Assembly (NCBI GenBank): GCA_021734025.1
Contig: JAIPJS010000002.1
Location: forward strand, 186,001-250,000
Direction of reading: 5' to 3'
Length of the DNA: 64,000 nt
DNA from: Candidatus Neomarinimicrobiota bacterium
Lineage (GTDB): Bacteria; Fidelibacterota; JAANXI01
Shown: in pieces, positions 35,751 through 45,561 of the stretch
Position numbering within the stretch: the stretch's first letter is position 1
How the letters are laid out: every line of letters starts with the position of its first letter
Position numbers and translations under genes: made by a program
Notes under the pieces: generated by a model
What the model saw: the letters and a program-made list of their open reading frames with translations, nothing else
What the model was told of the DNA's origin: nothing
Databases searched by the model: none

Positions 35751-36701
35751 ATGATTGACGGTGTTCGAAAATTCATCCTTTCCGGAATCGCCCTTGTAGC
35801 CGCCGGATTCCTGATTCTCGGAATCTGGACTGCGTGGTTGCATCTGGCGGATCCCATGACGCAACTTCACCGCGAATATGGAGACGTTTCGGCGGTTACC
35901 GACTCGATGTACACTGTACAATTCCCTTCAGAAAATAGAATTTACCGGGATATTACCTTAGAATCGTCAGGCATGCCCATCCGGATTACAGTCAGTTCAC
36001 CGGAGACTTCTTCTGGTCGTCTACCAGTATTAATTATTCTGGGAGGACTTGAGATTGGCCGGGCAAGCCTCCGGTATATTGAGGAGCCGGGCAACAATAT
36101 TCTAATCAGCTATGAATACCCGTATAGTCCGGAATACTGGTACGAAAATCCAGGCATCACTGAGCTATCGGATATCCGTCAGGCGGTACTGGAAATTCCG
36201 GCTCAGGTGTCAACCCTGATCCAATGGACGTCCTCTCAGTCCTGGGCTGATGCAAGCAGAATGAGTGTGCTCGGCTACAGTTTTGGAGCGCTGTTTCTTC
36301 CGTCGTCACTCCGGTATACCCAGGAGTCCGGTTTGACAATCCCGTATTCCGTGCTAGCCTATGGTGGCGCGGATATATATTCGTTGCTCTACGCGAATAT
36401 GAAGAAGGTTCCCGAACCTGCACGATCAATGGGAGCATGGATACTCTCTTCCGTCATCTATCCTGTTGAACCGGCTGAACATATTCCTCACCTGGCAGGT
36501 TCGTTTTTTGTTATCAACGGGACCCAGGATGATAAAATCCCGGAATCATCCTGGCGCCAGTTGCAGCAACATCTCCCTGAGCCAAAAACAATTCACAATA
36601 TTAACCGGGCACATATGCATCCCAACAAGCCGGAGTTGACACGGTATTTAGTTCAACAGAGCCGGGAGTGGCTGTTAGACAAAGGTGCGATCAATCGGTA
36701 A
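35751..36701 (+). CDS. Alpha/beta hydrolase, membrane-anchored
   Basis: 316 residues. An N-terminal helix (~9-30) anchors it. Nucleophile Ser177 in GYSFG, acid near Asp260/261 (NGTQDDKIP) and base His288 or His290 (RAHMHP) give the catalytic triad. Divergent from msrA across 152 nt. Substrate unknown. Confidence 0.8.
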   Translation: MIDGVRKFILSGIALVAAGFLILGIWTAWLHLADPMTQLHREYGDVSAVTDSMYTVQFPSENRIYRDITLESSGMPIRITVSSPETSSGRLPVLIILGGLEIGRASLRYIEEPGNNILISYEYPYSPEYWYENPGITELSDIRQAVLEIPAQVSTLIQWTSSQSWADASRMSVLGYSFGALFLPSSLRYTQESGLTIPYSVLAYGGADIYSLLYANMKKVPEPARSMGAWILSSVIYPVEPAEHIPHLAGSFFVINGTQDDKIPESSWRQLQQHLPEPKTIHNINRAHMHPNKPELTRYLVQQSREWLLDKGAINR

Positions 36702-36941
36702 ACTTGATGTCCTGCAGAGTCTATCTATCATTGAAATTGTTTCGGATTAATCCAAAAGCTGGTATCCAAAGTGTCTGATGCCAACGTAATCTTACTGTTG
36801 CATTTTTATCACGAAGCATTGATATTTTAAGAAACAGACGGGTATAGAAGCACTAAGGTATTGACGTGATGTCCAGATTGTGGCGAAACTATAACGGATC
36901 GGTGACGTGAACAGAGATTAACTCACAACGGAGGCCTACTC

Positions 36942-37175
36942 ATGAAGGATTTTGTTGAGTATCTAGCAAAGCACCTGGTGGACAGCCCGGACGAAGTGGA
37001 AGTAAAAGAAATTGAGAGCGACCGCACTGTCATTTATGAAGTATCGGTGGCAGACGATGATATGGGGAAAATTATCGGTAAAAACGGTCAGACAGTGAAT
37101 GCTATTCGCACGCTTCTTACGGCTGCCTCGGCCAAAAAAGGCGGTAAGCGGGCGATGTTAGAGCTAAACGATTAA
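36942..37175 (+). CDS. khpA: KH-domain RNA-binding protein
   Basis: 77 residues, a single KH domain with the GKIIGKNGQT (GxxG) loop. KhpA binds RNA, often with KhpB, and takes part in ribosome and cell-division control in other bacteria. It is usually beside rpsP, but here stands alone. GGAGG lies 8 nt before the ATG (acaacggaggcctactcATG). Confidence 0.9.
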   Translation: MKDFVEYLAKHLVDSPDEVEVKEIESDRTVIYEVSVADDDMGKIIGKNGQTVNAIRTLLTAASAKKGGKRAMLELND

Positions 37176-37464
37176 CTAAACATCTCTGATCCCGGGACAA
37201 TCTGCTTTTGCCCCGGATTCGCCTACATTTTGTCGAATGTGCTCAATAGGGATATCCCTGATGAGTGAATGTTAATAACTCTATAACTTCGTCAGGGACC
37301 ATCGTTTTACCAAACATGGGTTAAGTAATCTGCTCCAGTAATACCCCGCGTGTTAAACCTACAAAACACCTCCCTGCGAACATAAAGTGCAGAATGTTCG
37401 ATATCTCATTTCATCATATGGTCGTCCTTTTGGGCGATGAATCGAATCTGTATATTTACCGGCC

Positions 37465-38301
37465 ATGAATTTTGATACCTTTCCTTTAGAAGCACCGTTT
37501 AATCTGAAATTAACGCTTGAAAGCGGACAGTTTTTTCAGTGGCGTCCATACACAAACGGATTTTTAATTCAGCACCGGAAACACTTCTTCTATATTGAGC
37601 AGGAAAAACATTTCTTGCGTTTCGCGTCAATACTTGATGAGGTTCATCCCGAATTAATCCGGGATCTGTTCCGGTTGAACGATGATCTGCAGGGCATCTA
37701 TAATCAGTGGGACGATCCGATACTGAATACAGCCAGAGAGGCTTACAGAGGTTTGCGCCTCATGCGCCAGGATCCATGGGAGTGCACGTTGAGTTTCCTC
37801 TGTTCCATGGCATCGAACATTCCCCGGATTACAGGGAACCTGCGCACGCTTAGTGAGCGATTCGGAACTGTACAAGACACTGAGCACGGTGTGTCATACC
37901 GATTGCCTTCTCCGCAGGAACTGGCACAGGCGTCCCTGGACGAATTGTACGAATCCGGCGTAGGTTTTCGGGCCAAATACCTGTACCGAATTTCACGTGA
38001 AATCCAAGCCGGATTTTCTCTCAATGCGTTGCAGGATATAGCTTACCCTGAAGCAAAGACACAATTAATGACACTCCACGGCATAGGTGAGAAAGTAGCG
38101 GATTGTATACTCCTGTTTTCTTTGAACTTCCTTGAGGCATTTCCGGTAGACACGTGGATTACAAAAATATTGAAACAGTACTACTTTCCCGGCAGGAAGA
38201 GTTCACCATATAAATTGGCAGCGCTTGCCCGGGCACATTTCGGCGAGTACGCCGGATATGCTCAACAATACCTGTTTCATTACGCCCGGCATATGCTGTA
38301 A
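37465..38301 (+). CDS. OGG1-type 8-oxoguanine DNA glycosylase/lyase
   Basis: 278 residues. Helix-hairpin-helix LHGIGEKVADC with catalytic Lys210, and the conserved Asp229 in FPVDTWI. The N-terminal domain (~1-100) resembles OGG1. Removes 8-oxoguanine opposite C and nicks the backbone. It is the eukaryote-like OGG1 type, not MutM. Independent plus-strand gene. Confidence 0.9.
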   Translation: MNFDTFPLEAPFNLKLTLESGQFFQWRPYTNGFLIQHRKHFFYIEQEKHFLRFASILDEVHPELIRDLFRLNDDLQGIYNQWDDPILNTAREAYRGLRLMRQDPWECTLSFLCSMASNIPRITGNLRTLSERFGTVQDTEHGVSYRLPSPQELAQASLDELYESGVGFRAKYLYRISREIQAGFSLNALQDIAYPEAKTQLMTLHGIGEKVADCILLFSLNFLEAFPVDTWITKILKQYYFPGRKSSPYKLAALARAHFGEYAGYAQQYLFHYARHML

Positions 38302-38312
38302 TATCCCTGCAA

Positions 38313-38355
38313 ACAAAAAAGCCACTCTTCCGGGAAGAGTGGCTTCTATTTTTCC
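38313..38355. terminator. Bidirectional terminator between OGG and frr
   Basis: AAGCCACTCTTC (38319-38330) and GAAGAGTGGCTT (38334-38345) form a perfect 12-bp stem with a 3-nt loop. Plus strand continues into CTATTTTTCC and minus strand into TTTTTTGTTTG, so both convergent genes are served. Confidence 0.9.
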
Positions 38356-38370
38356 GAAAACGATTCCGGG

Positions 38371-38925
38371 TTATTCCTGGATCTCGCTCTCTTTATGCTT
38401 CAAATGCTCATCTATCTTCTTAATATGTTCATCAGTGTAGGTTTGGATGGTCTCCAGCGCGCGACGGGCATTATCTTCGGAGATTTCGTGTTCCTTCTCT
38501 AGTTCCTTAACGGTCTCATTCGCATCCCGGCGGATGTTCCGGATGGCGATTCTTCCCTCTTCCGCCAGTTTATGGACATATCTGGTCAATTCCTCCCGTC
38601 GTTCCTTAGTCAGCTCAGGGATGGGTAGCCGGATGACCGTCCCGTCATTCTGCGGATTCAGTCCCAGATCAGATTCCAGGATAGCCCGTTCCACATCGGG
38701 GATAATATTCTTTTCGTACGGCTGAATTACGAGCAAGCGTGGTTCTGGAGCCGAAAGTTGAGCCAATTGGTTCAACGGAGTTTTCGAACCGTAGTAATCC
38801 ACCTTAACCCCGTCCAGTATTGCCGTTGACGCCCGGCCGGTCCGAACAGTCATCAAATCATGGCGGGTTTTCTCCACCGCTTTGCCCATTCGCTCTTCAA
38901 CATCTTTATAAATTTCTTCAATCAT
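38371..38925 (-). CDS. frr: Ribosome recycling factor
   Basis: 184 residues, matching RRF: MIEEIYKDVEERMGKAVEKTRHDLMTVRTGRAS then PYEKN and a helical C-terminus. Splits post-termination ribosomes with EF-G. Starts 4 nt after the pyrH stop, usual pairing. Confidence 0.97.
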   Translation of the reverse strand: MIEEIYKDVEERMGKAVEKTRHDLMTVRTGRASTAILDGVKVDYYGSKTPLNQLAQLSAPEPRLLVIQPYEKNIIPDVERAILESDLGLNPQNDGTVIRLPIPELTKERREELTRYVHKLAEEGRIAIRNIRRDANETVKELEKEHEISEDNARRALETIQTYTDEHIKKIDEHLKHKESEIQE

Positions 38926-38929
38926 GGCT

Positions 38930-39649
38930 TCACCCCGTAACTTGAGTTCCGATTTTCTCTCCGAGCACCACTCGTTTCAGGTTATGCTCTTCCGTCATGT
39001 TAAATACAACGATGGGTAAATCATTGTCCATAGACAGGGTCACTGCGGTAAAATCCATCACTTCCAGACCCTTGTCCACCACATCAAGATAGGTCACTTC
39101 ATCGAATTTTTTGGCTTCCGCAAATTTTACCGGATCTTTATCATAGACGCCATCAACTTTGGTGCCCTTCAAAATCACCTCCGCCTCCACTTCTATAGCA
39201 CGAAGGACGGCGGTTGTATCTGTGGTAAAATAGGGATTTCCTGTACCACCACCAAAGATTACTACGCGGTGTTTTTCCAGGTGCCGAATGGCACGCCGAC
39301 GGATAAACGGTTCAGCAATCTCTTCCATTTTAATGGCGGTTAATACCCGGGTTTCCAGGTTCACTTTTTCCAGTGCATCCTGAAGCGCCAGTGCATTGAT
39401 CACGGTCGCCAACATACCCATATAATCGGCGGATACTCTGTCAAATCCAGCTTTGCTCGCGGCGAGCCCCCTGAATATGTTGCCGCCTCCGATGACAATG
39501 CCGACCTGAGCCCCTAAACGCGAGACTTCAGCTACCTGTTTTGCGATACTTTGGACAACATCGGAATTAATCCCGAATCCCTGATCACCGGCCAGTGCTT
39601 CACCACTGAGTTTCAACAGGATACGCTTATACGCTGGGGTGTTATTCAT
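38930..39649 (-). CDS. pyrH: Uridylate kinase
   Basis: 239 residues, UMP kinase of the amino-acid kinase fold: [26 protein letters not shown], and [18 protein letters not shown]. Phosphorylates UMP to UDP with ATP. Located between tsf and frr. Confidence 0.97.
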   Translation of the reverse strand: MNNTPAYKRILLKLSGEALAGDQGFGINSDVVQSIAKQVAEVSRLGAQVGIVIGGGNIFRGLAASKAGFDRVSADYMGMLATVINALALQDALEKVNLETRVLTAIKMEEIAEPFIRRRAIRHLEKHRVVIFGGGTGNPYFTTDTTAVLRAIEVEAEVILKGTKVDGVYDKDPVKFAEAKKFDEVTYLDVVDKGLEVMDFTAVTLSMDNDLPIVVFNMTEEHNLKRVVLGEKIGTQVTG

Positions 39650-39712
39650 ACAGTGTCAGACTCCTAAATTGTTGGAGCCTCGTCAAATAAAGTGTGAAGT
39701 AAGACGAAGGGG

Positions 39713-40321
39713 CTATTCTGAGTCGGAATTTTCCCCGAGTTCGTATCGGACGAAGCGATTCACTTCAATGTTTTCTCCGAGGGTGGCAACCGCCTCGGTA
39801 ATCAGTTCCTCGATGGTCATATCGTTATCTTTAACGAACGGCTGTTCCAGCAGCACCACTTCACTGTAAAACTTGTCAATCCGGCCGTCAACGATTTTAT
39901 CTATAATGTGTTCCGGCTTGCCTTCGTCAATCGCCTGCTCCCGGTACAGTTTTCTCTCTTTTTCGATGAGTTCCTCAGAGACATTGTCGCGAGTGACGGC
40001 CGCCGGAGTCATTGCCGCAATCTGCATGGCAATATCGTTCGCCAGGTCCTGGAATTCATCGGTTTTGGCAACAAAGTCGGTTTCACAATTAATTTCCAGG
40101 AGCACGCCAATCCGGCCTCCGGGATGGATATAGGAACTAATGAGTCCCTCATTGGCTTCCCGGCTGGCCTTCTTTTCTGCCTTGGCAATTCCCTGCTTCC
40201 GAAGCGCTTCAATAGCTGCGTCCATATCGCCGTCTGCTTCCTGCAGCGCCCGCTTACAATCCATCATACCTGCCCCGGTTTTGTCCCGGAGTGCTTTTAC
40301 TTCCTGTGCAGAAATCGCCAT
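39713..40321 (-). CDS. tsf: Elongation factor Ts
   Basis: 202 residues: [29 protein letters not shown] and a C-terminal [12 protein letters not shown]. Shorter than E. coli EF-Ts (283), as in many non-proteobacteria, retaining the N domain and one core copy. Regenerates EF-Tu-GTP. Confidence 0.97.
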   Translation of the reverse strand: MAISAQEVKALRDKTGAGMMDCKRALQEADGDMDAAIEALRKQGIAKAEKKASREANEGLISSYIHPGGRIGVLLEINCETDFVAKTDEFQDLANDIAMQIAAMTPAAVTRDNVSEELIEKERKLYREQAIDEGKPEHIIDKIVDGRIDKFYSEVVLLEQPFVKDNDMTIEELITEAVATLGENIEVNRFVRYELGENSDSE

Positions 40322-40378
40322 CGTAAAACTTGTCTCCTCTGTTACCTGAATCTCAGTAAATTACATTCAAAAAGTTAA

Positions 40379-41305
40379 TCAATCGCTGGCTGGCTTCTCG
40401 TCTTCGTCATCTCCGGAATCCTCTTCCTCAACGGCTTCCGGCTCCTCAGCAGCTTCCGGCTCATCACCGGCTTCGAGTTCTTTTTCAACTTCCTCAGCCT
40501 CAACCGTTACTACTTCTTCCTCAGATGTTTCCTCCTCTTCGGAAGTGACATAATCGGACTTTTCAAGCAAATCGGCGTCGGCCAGCACCTTCGTTGCGGC
40601 CAGGTTGTCGCCCGCTTCGGCGCTCTTACCCCGGGCCTCCAGCACCGCGTTGGAGATCTGGCGTGTAATCAGAGCGATCGTCCGGATGGAATCATCATTG
40701 CCCGGAATAGGATAATCGACGATTTCCGGATCGGCGTTGGTATCTACCAGCGCAACCACCGGTATATCCAGACGGTGCGCCTCCGCAACGGCAATGTCTT
40801 CCAGCTCTGTATCCACAACAAAGAGCATTTCAGGATAGCGCTTCATATCTTTGATACCGCTATGGAGCGTCTCCAGCTTTTCACGCTCCCGCTCCAGCTC
40901 CAGCACTTCCTTTTTCGTCAGATTCTCATAGAGTCCGCTGGTGCTGTCTTTTTCCAACTGCTTCAACCGACGAATGGATCGCTTAATTGTGGAGAAATTA
41001 GTGAGCGTACCGCCCAACCAACGCTCGACGACATAAAACATGCCGCACCGGCTGGCCTCTTCCCGGAGGATATCCTTCGCCTGTTTCTTGGTACCGACAA
41101 ACAGAATATCACCACCATCCTTGACAATAGATCGGACCCGTTCCAGGGCCGATTCTAATCCTTCGATGGTCTTTTTCAAATCAATGATGTGGATCCCGTT
41201 TTTTTCCATGAAGATGTACGGCTTCATTTTGGGATTCCACTTGCTTGTCAGATGCCCAAAGTGCGTACCTGCACCAATTAAGGCTTCTAGATTGACTTCT
41301 GTCAT
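40379..41305 (-). CDS. rpsB: Ribosomal protein S2 with acidic tail
   Basis: 308 residues. The S2 core (~1-230) has GTHFGHLTSKWNPKM and YVVERWLGGTLTNF. The last ~60 residues are Glu/Asp-rich, an extension found in several FCB bacteria and absent from E. coli S2. Precedes tsf by 57 nt. Confidence 0.97.
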   Translation of the reverse strand: MTEVNLEALIGAGTHFGHLTSKWNPKMKPYIFMEKNGIHIIDLKKTIEGLESALERVRSIVKDGGDILFVGTKKQAKDILREEASRCGMFYVVERWLGGTLTNFSTIKRSIRRLKQLEKDSTSGLYENLTKKEVLELEREREKLETLHSGIKDMKRYPEMLFVVDTELEDIAVAEAHRLDIPVVALVDTNADPEIVDYPIPGNDDSIRTIALITRQISNAVLEARGKSAEAGDNLAATKVLADADLLEKSDYVTSEEEETSEEEVVTVEAEEVEKELEAGDEPEAAEEPEAVEEEDSGDDEDEKPASD

Positions 41306-41359
41306 GCATAACTCCTTATTTGCATATCATTTCCCCCGTAATTCCAACGAAAATAACGA

Positions 41360-41752
41360 TTAACGTTTCGAGAACTGGAATGCCTTCCGTGCGCCGGCAA
41401 GACCTGGTTTTTTCCGTTCTTTGACCCGGGGATCCCGCGTCAGGAAACCTGCTTTTTTCAGCTGCGGACGAAAATCTTCATTGACCTTTTCCAGCGATCG
41501 GGCAATGCCAAGGCGAATTGCGCCGGCCTGCCCGGAAAGGCCTCCACCATTCACGTTCACCTTCACGTCATAGGAGCCCTCGACTTCGCACAGTTCAATG
41601 GGTTGATTCACCAGCATCTTGAGCGTTTCCCGCCCAAAATAGTCGTCGATGGGTCGATTGTTCACGGTAATATTCCCATTTCCGTTCAGCAGGCGGACGC
41701 GTGCGACTGATGTCTTTCGACGCCCCGTTGCTGTGTAGACAATCTTTGGCAT
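41360..41752 (-). CDS. rpsI: Ribosomal protein S9
   Basis: 130 residues: [12 protein letters not shown], then [19 protein letters not shown], ending in the basic [13 protein letters not shown] tail that reaches the decoding centre. 25 nt after rplM. Confidence 0.98.
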   Translation of the reverse strand: MPKIVYTATGRRKTSVARVRLLNGNGNITVNNRPIDDYFGRETLKMLVNQPIELCEVEGSYDVKVNVNGGGLSGQAGAIRLGIARSLEKVNEDFRPQLKKAGFLTRDPRVKERKKPGLAGARKAFQFSKR

Positions 41753-41777
41753 AAATTTCCTCAGTTCTCTCGTTTAT

Positions 41778-42206
41778 TTATAATTCTAGTGCTTCAGGTT
41801 GCTGCGCTGTGTGCGGATGTTCTTCCCCGGCATAGACGCGGAGTTTCTTCAACTGCTCCGAAGCCAACTTATTCGAAGGCAACATCCCTTTTACTGCTCT
41901 GGTAATCACCTGCTCGGGATGTCTCTCCATCATCTCTGCGATCGCAGTATGCTTTTCACTTCCGGGATACCCGCTGTGGGAGAAGTAGGTTTTATACTCG
42001 CTTTTTCGTCCCGACAGCCGAATTTTATCCGCATTGATGACAACGACATGATCGCCGCAATCAATATGTGGCGCAAAGGTCGGTTTGTGTTTTCCACGGA
42101 GAATTTGGGCAATCTCGCTTGCCAGCCGCCCAAGGATTATACCCGTGGCATCGACCACGTACCACTTCCGTTCAATTTCACTCGCTTTTGGACTATATGT
42201 TTTCAC
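41778..42206 (-). CDS. rplM: Ribosomal protein L13
   Basis: 142 residues: KWYVVDATGIILGRLASEIA and GDHVVVINADKI, HSGYPG, then VKGMLPSNKL. First of the translation block; a 104-nt gap separates it from pyrC upstream, so it may have its own promoter. Confidence 0.98.
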   Translation of the reverse strand: MKTYSPKASEIERKWYVVDATGIILGRLASEIAQILRGKHKPTFAPHIDCGDHVVVINADKIRLSGRKSEYKTYFSHSGYPGSEKHTAIAEMMERHPEQVITRAVKGMLPSNKLASEQLKKLRVYAGEEHPHTAQQPEALEL

Positions 42207-42309
42207 CGCACAGCTCCCTTATATGTTGAGCTATTCCTGAATTTTAACAAAGCAGGAAAATTTAGAGTTCAACGCAACGCAATTCAAGCAGTTTTTACAT
42301 TCTAGCCAT

Positions 42310-43608
42310 TTACTCCGACGTAATCAGCTGAGACCGATGTATCACCGCCTTAACCCGGCCCTCCAATTGCGATCCATAAAACGGTGAATTCGCCGACCGG
42401 CTATGTACATGCTCCCGTCTGAACACCCATTCTTCTTCCGGGTTTAAGATCGTCAAATTCGCGGAATTATCTAAGGTATAAAAATCCAGAGGCAATTGCA
42501 TTACCTGTCGCGGAGAAACCACTAATCGTTCCAGGACTGTTTGAAGGTCGGTGATTTTGCTGTCCACCAATGCCTTAACTACCACCCCAAGCGCAGATTC
42601 CAGCCCGATCATTCCGGGTGGCGCCAGATCGAATGTCTGCTCCTTTTCTTCGATGGCATGCGGCGCATGATCCGTGGCAATCGCATCAATGGTGCCATCT
42701 GCCACACCCTTTCGCAGCGCATCCACATCTTTTCGGGACCGCAACGGTGGATTCACCTTTGTGCTGGTATCAAACGTCCGCACGGCTTCGTCCGTGAGCA
42801 TAAGATGATGCGGTGTAACCTCAGCAGTGACTTTTACACCGCGCTCCTTCGCCGCGCGGATTAATTCCACCGCGCCGGCAGTGCTCACGTGCTGAATGTG
42901 AAGCCTGGCGCCGACATATTCCGCAATCTGAATGTCCCGATACACCATCGTAGTCTCCGAAATAGCAGGTGCCCCGGGTAACCCGAGCGCGGTGGAGACT
43001 TTACTTTCATGCATCAGACCGTCAGCTTTCAAAGAGAGATCTTCCGCGTGTTGAATCACCGGCTTGTCTACAATTTTTGCATATTCCAGCGCTTTTCGCA
43101 TTACCTGACCGGTGGCGATCGGTGCGCCGTCATCACTAAAGCCCACGGCGCCCGCTGCGGCAATTTCACCGTACTCCGTCAGTTCCTTGCCCTTCCGCCC
43201 CTTGGTCGCCGCGGCCACCGGATAAATTTCGGCCAACAACTCTTCCTGTCGTTGACGGATAAACCGGACGCTCTCCTGCGTATCGATAGGCGGCTCGGTG
43301 TTGGGCATGCAGCAGACCGTTGTAAAACCGCCAGCCACTGCCGCTTCGGTTCCGGATTTCAACGTCTCTTTATTCTCCTGGCCCGGCTCACGAAAATGAA
43401 CGTGAATATCGGTAAACCCCGGCGAAATAATCCGGTCCGAACAATCCATTACCTCCATACCGTCCGATACCTCAATGGATTTCTCCATACCCTTCAGTAT
43501 ACCATTTTCGAGCAGTAAATCTCTCTTCTCAATTTTGCTGCTGTTCGGTAAATAGACCTGACCATCCTTAAGTAACAATTTTCCTGTGAGTTGTTTCGTG
43601 TTAAGCAT
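42310..43608 (-). CDS. pyrC: Dihydroorotase
   Basis: 432 residues, type I. Metal-binding motifs DIHVHFREPG, IQHAED and IQHVST, with TDHAPH containing the catalytic Asp. Cyclises carbamoyl-aspartate to dihydroorotate. The start overlaps the end of pyrB by 8 nt. Confidence 0.96.
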   Translation of the reverse strand: MLNTKQLTGKLLLKDGQVYLPNSSKIEKRDLLLENGILKGMEKSIEVSDGMEVMDCSDRIISPGFTDIHVHFREPGQENKETLKSGTEAAVAGGFTTVCCMPNTEPPIDTQESVRFIRQRQEELLAEIYPVAAATKGRKGKELTEYGEIAAAGAVGFSDDGAPIATGQVMRKALEYAKIVDKPVIQHAEDLSLKADGLMHESKVSTALGLPGAPAISETTMVYRDIQIAEYVGARLHIQHVSTAGAVELIRAAKERGVKVTAEVTPHHLMLTDEAVRTFDTSTKVNPPLRSRKDVDALRKGVADGTIDAIATDHAPHAIEEKEQTFDLAPPGMIGLESALGVVVKALVDSKITDLQTVLERLVVSPRQVMQLPLDFYTLDNSANLTILNPEEEWVFRREHVHSRSANSPFYGSQLEGRVKAVIHRSQLITSE

Positions 43609-44548
43609 TGGCGCCTCCTTTTGCCTCTTGTCCGCCGAGCAGCAGGTATAACAGTGACATACGCACCGCCACGCCGTTCAGCACCTGGTGCAGAATAATA
43701 GAATGCTCGCTGTCCGCTACGTCGCTATCGATTTCCACACCCCGGTTCAGCGGCCCCGGATGCATAATTGTCAACTCCTTGTCCAGTCCGGACAGCCGCT
43801 CCCGGGTGATACCATAGAGCGCCCGGTATTCCCTCAGAGATGGAATTAGGGCAGTCTGCATCCGCTCCTTCTGAATCCGGAGCACGTTAATTACGTCCAT
43901 CTCAGGCAGAATTTCATCCAGATGGTAGGAGACGTTCACGCCCAGCTCCTCAATAAATGGCGGAATAAACGTCGGTGGCCCGCAGACCGTCACTTCCGCT
44001 CCCATAGTACGCAGCCCGTAGATATTGGAGAGCGCAACCCGGCTGTGAGCAATATCGCCGATGATGGCGATCTTCAATCCGTCGATGTGCCCGAATTCCT
44101 CTTTGATGGACATCATATCCAGCAACGCCTGGGTCGGATGTTCGTGCGTGCCATCGCCAGCATTTATCACCACCGCGTCCACATATTGAGAAAGCTGGTA
44201 TGCCGCACCAGGTGTATTGTGCCTGATAATCGCCAGGTCTATTTTCATGGCTTCGATGTTCTGAATCGTGTCCCGGAGCGTCTCGCCTTTCGACAGACTG
44301 CTGGCACTTGCGGAGAAGTTAAGAGTATCCGCACTCAGCCGTTTTTCCGCCAGTTCAAAGGAAAGCCTGGTTCTTGTAGAGGGTTCAAAAAACAGGTTCA
44401 CCAGTGTTTTGCCTTGAAGAGTCGGCACCTTCTTCACCGGACGATCCAGGACCTCGCGAAAACTGAATGCTGTTTCCAGAACCCGTTCGATGTCCGACTT
44501 CGGCGTAAATTCCAGTCCGAGCATGTGCTTCTGGGAGAGTGCGCTCAT
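43601..44548 (-). CDS. pyrB: Aspartate carbamoyltransferase catalytic subunit
   Basis: 315 residues: [15 protein letters not shown] binds carbamoyl phosphate, with HPTQALLDM and LNRGVEID further on. Joins carbamoyl phosphate and aspartate. The start overlaps the pyrR stop by 4 nt. No PyrI. Confidence 0.97.
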   Translation of the reverse strand: MSALSQKHMLGLEFTPKSDIERVLETAFSFREVLDRPVKKVPTLQGKTLVNLFFEPSTRTRLSFELAEKRLSADTLNFSASASSLSKGETLRDTIQNIEAMKIDLAIIRHNTPGAAYQLSQYVDAVVINAGDGTHEHPTQALLDMMSIKEEFGHIDGLKIAIIGDIAHSRVALSNIYGLRTMGAEVTVCGPPTFIPPFIEELGVNVSYHLDEILPEMDVINVLRIQKERMQTALIPSLREYRALYGITRERLSGLDKELTIMHPGPLNRGVEIDSDVADSEHSIILHQVLNGVAVRMSLLYLLLGGQEAKGGANA

Positions 44549-45105
44549 TCCTCGTCCTCCTTCTCATAGAGATAAACACCGTCTTCTTCGTCCATCTCCT
44601 TGAGGTGTACTCTGACCTGTTCATCTTCGGAAGTCGGGATATTTTTGCCGACATAATCCGGCCGGATGGGCAGCTCCCGGTGTCCGCGGTCGACAAGCAC
44701 CGCCAGCTGAATGCTGCCGGGCCGACCGTAATCCATAATAGCGTCCATTGCGGCGCGTATTGTCCGTCCGGTATACAGCACATCGTCCACTAAGATGATG
44801 TCAATATCTTCCAAATCGAACGGTATCTCCGTGGACATCACCGAGGGCTGGCTCAGTTTAGTGCGGAAATCGTCCCGGTAGAAAGTGATATCCAGGAATC
44901 CGATGGGGATATCGATCCCCTCCACCTGCTTGATCGTCTCAGCAAGTCTCTTCGCCAGATGGTCTCCCCGATCCCGGATGCCGATGATCCGAACGGTATC
45001 CATGTTCTCCACATTTTCCAGGATTTCGTGGGCCAGGCGGGTCAGCGTCCGGCTGATTCCCTGGGCGTTAATCAGTTCAGCCTTGGGTTTTTTGGTCATA
45101 TCCAC
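44545..45105 (-). CDS. pyrR: PyrR, pyrimidine attenuation regulator/uracil phosphoribosyltransferase
   Basis: 186 residues, PRT fold: [21 protein letters not shown] is the PRPP loop, IRGIRDRG-like [14 protein letters not shown] near the N-terminus. Binds UMP and the pyr leader RNA to terminate transcription; some also have UPRTase activity. First gene of the pyr operon, with its own attenuator upstream. Confidence 0.95.
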   Translation of the reverse strand: MDMTKKPKAELINAQGISRTLTRLAHEILENVENMDTVRIIGIRDRGDHLAKRLAETIKQVEGIDIPIGFLDITFYRDDFRTKLSQPSVMSTEIPFDLEDIDIILVDDVLYTGRTIRAAMDAIMDYGRPGSIQLAVLVDRGHRELPIRPDYVGKNIPTSEDEQVRVHLKEMDEEDGVYLYEKEDEE

Positions 45106-45149
45106 CTCATATGCTTGAGTTTACGGTGTTCCCCGGGGACTGGAGGATA

Positions 45150-45183
45150 TAAAAAAAGCCTCTCCCTACTTTCGGGAAAGGCT
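45150..45183 (-). terminator. pyr operon attenuator terminator
   Basis: On the minus strand AGCCTTTCCC (45174-45183) pairs with GGGAGAGGCT (45157-45166) over ten positions, one a G-T, around a 7-nt loop, and seven T follow. It is ~45 nt before the pyrR start. CCTTTCC in the 5' arm is also complementary to GGAAAGG at 45265-45271. Confidence 0.88.
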
Positions 45184-45261
45184 AAGCGATCAGAGATCCT
45201 TTCTGATTCGGTGCGTCGAATTGTCGTGGATAGTCGCTCGCAGGTACGGCTGTTGCTCACA

Positions 45262-45294
45262 GTCCCTTTCCTTCTCTCTGGACAGGATTAAAGG
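45262..45294 (-). promoter_or_regulatory. PyrR-binding-loop-like anti-antiterminator
   Basis: GTCCAGAGAGAAGG within a stem-capable segment (45262-45294) resembles the conserved UCCAGAGAGG core of Bacillus PyrR sites. Its 3' strand contains GGAAAGG (45265-45271), which can alternatively pair with the CCTTTCC arm of the terminator. UMP-PyrR binding here would therefore free the terminator. Confidence 0.65.
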
Positions 45295-45300
45295 GTTTCA

Positions 45301-45561
45301 TATTCGGTGAAAAATATACAAAGTATTTTGCCGGATTCCACCGATATTTTTGAACAACAGTATTAAAGTGTTCGCGTGTTCAGGTGTTCAAGTCAAGAGC
45401 GTGTTACTGTGTTATGGTGTTATAGTTAAAACCGTCTTAAGCCGGGAGTCGTCAGTCCTCACTATCCGCCCAAATCCCTTTGACGATCCAGTTTCAAGTA
45501 TCGAGTTTCCAGTTGCCATTATTCCAAAATAATTATCAATTCTTAATCTGGGGTTATCCGC
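45301..45561. repeat. Word-mosaic intergenic island A
   Basis: Contains tandem GTGTTCxx octamers (~45368-45391), GTGTTAxx octamers (~45401-45423), and AGTTTC/AGTATC heptamer words (~45489-45520). The right end is a TTATCCG...ATCTGCGT..ATCTGCGTGC element (45554-45587) that also encodes the end of miaA. No gene. Confidence 0.75.
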
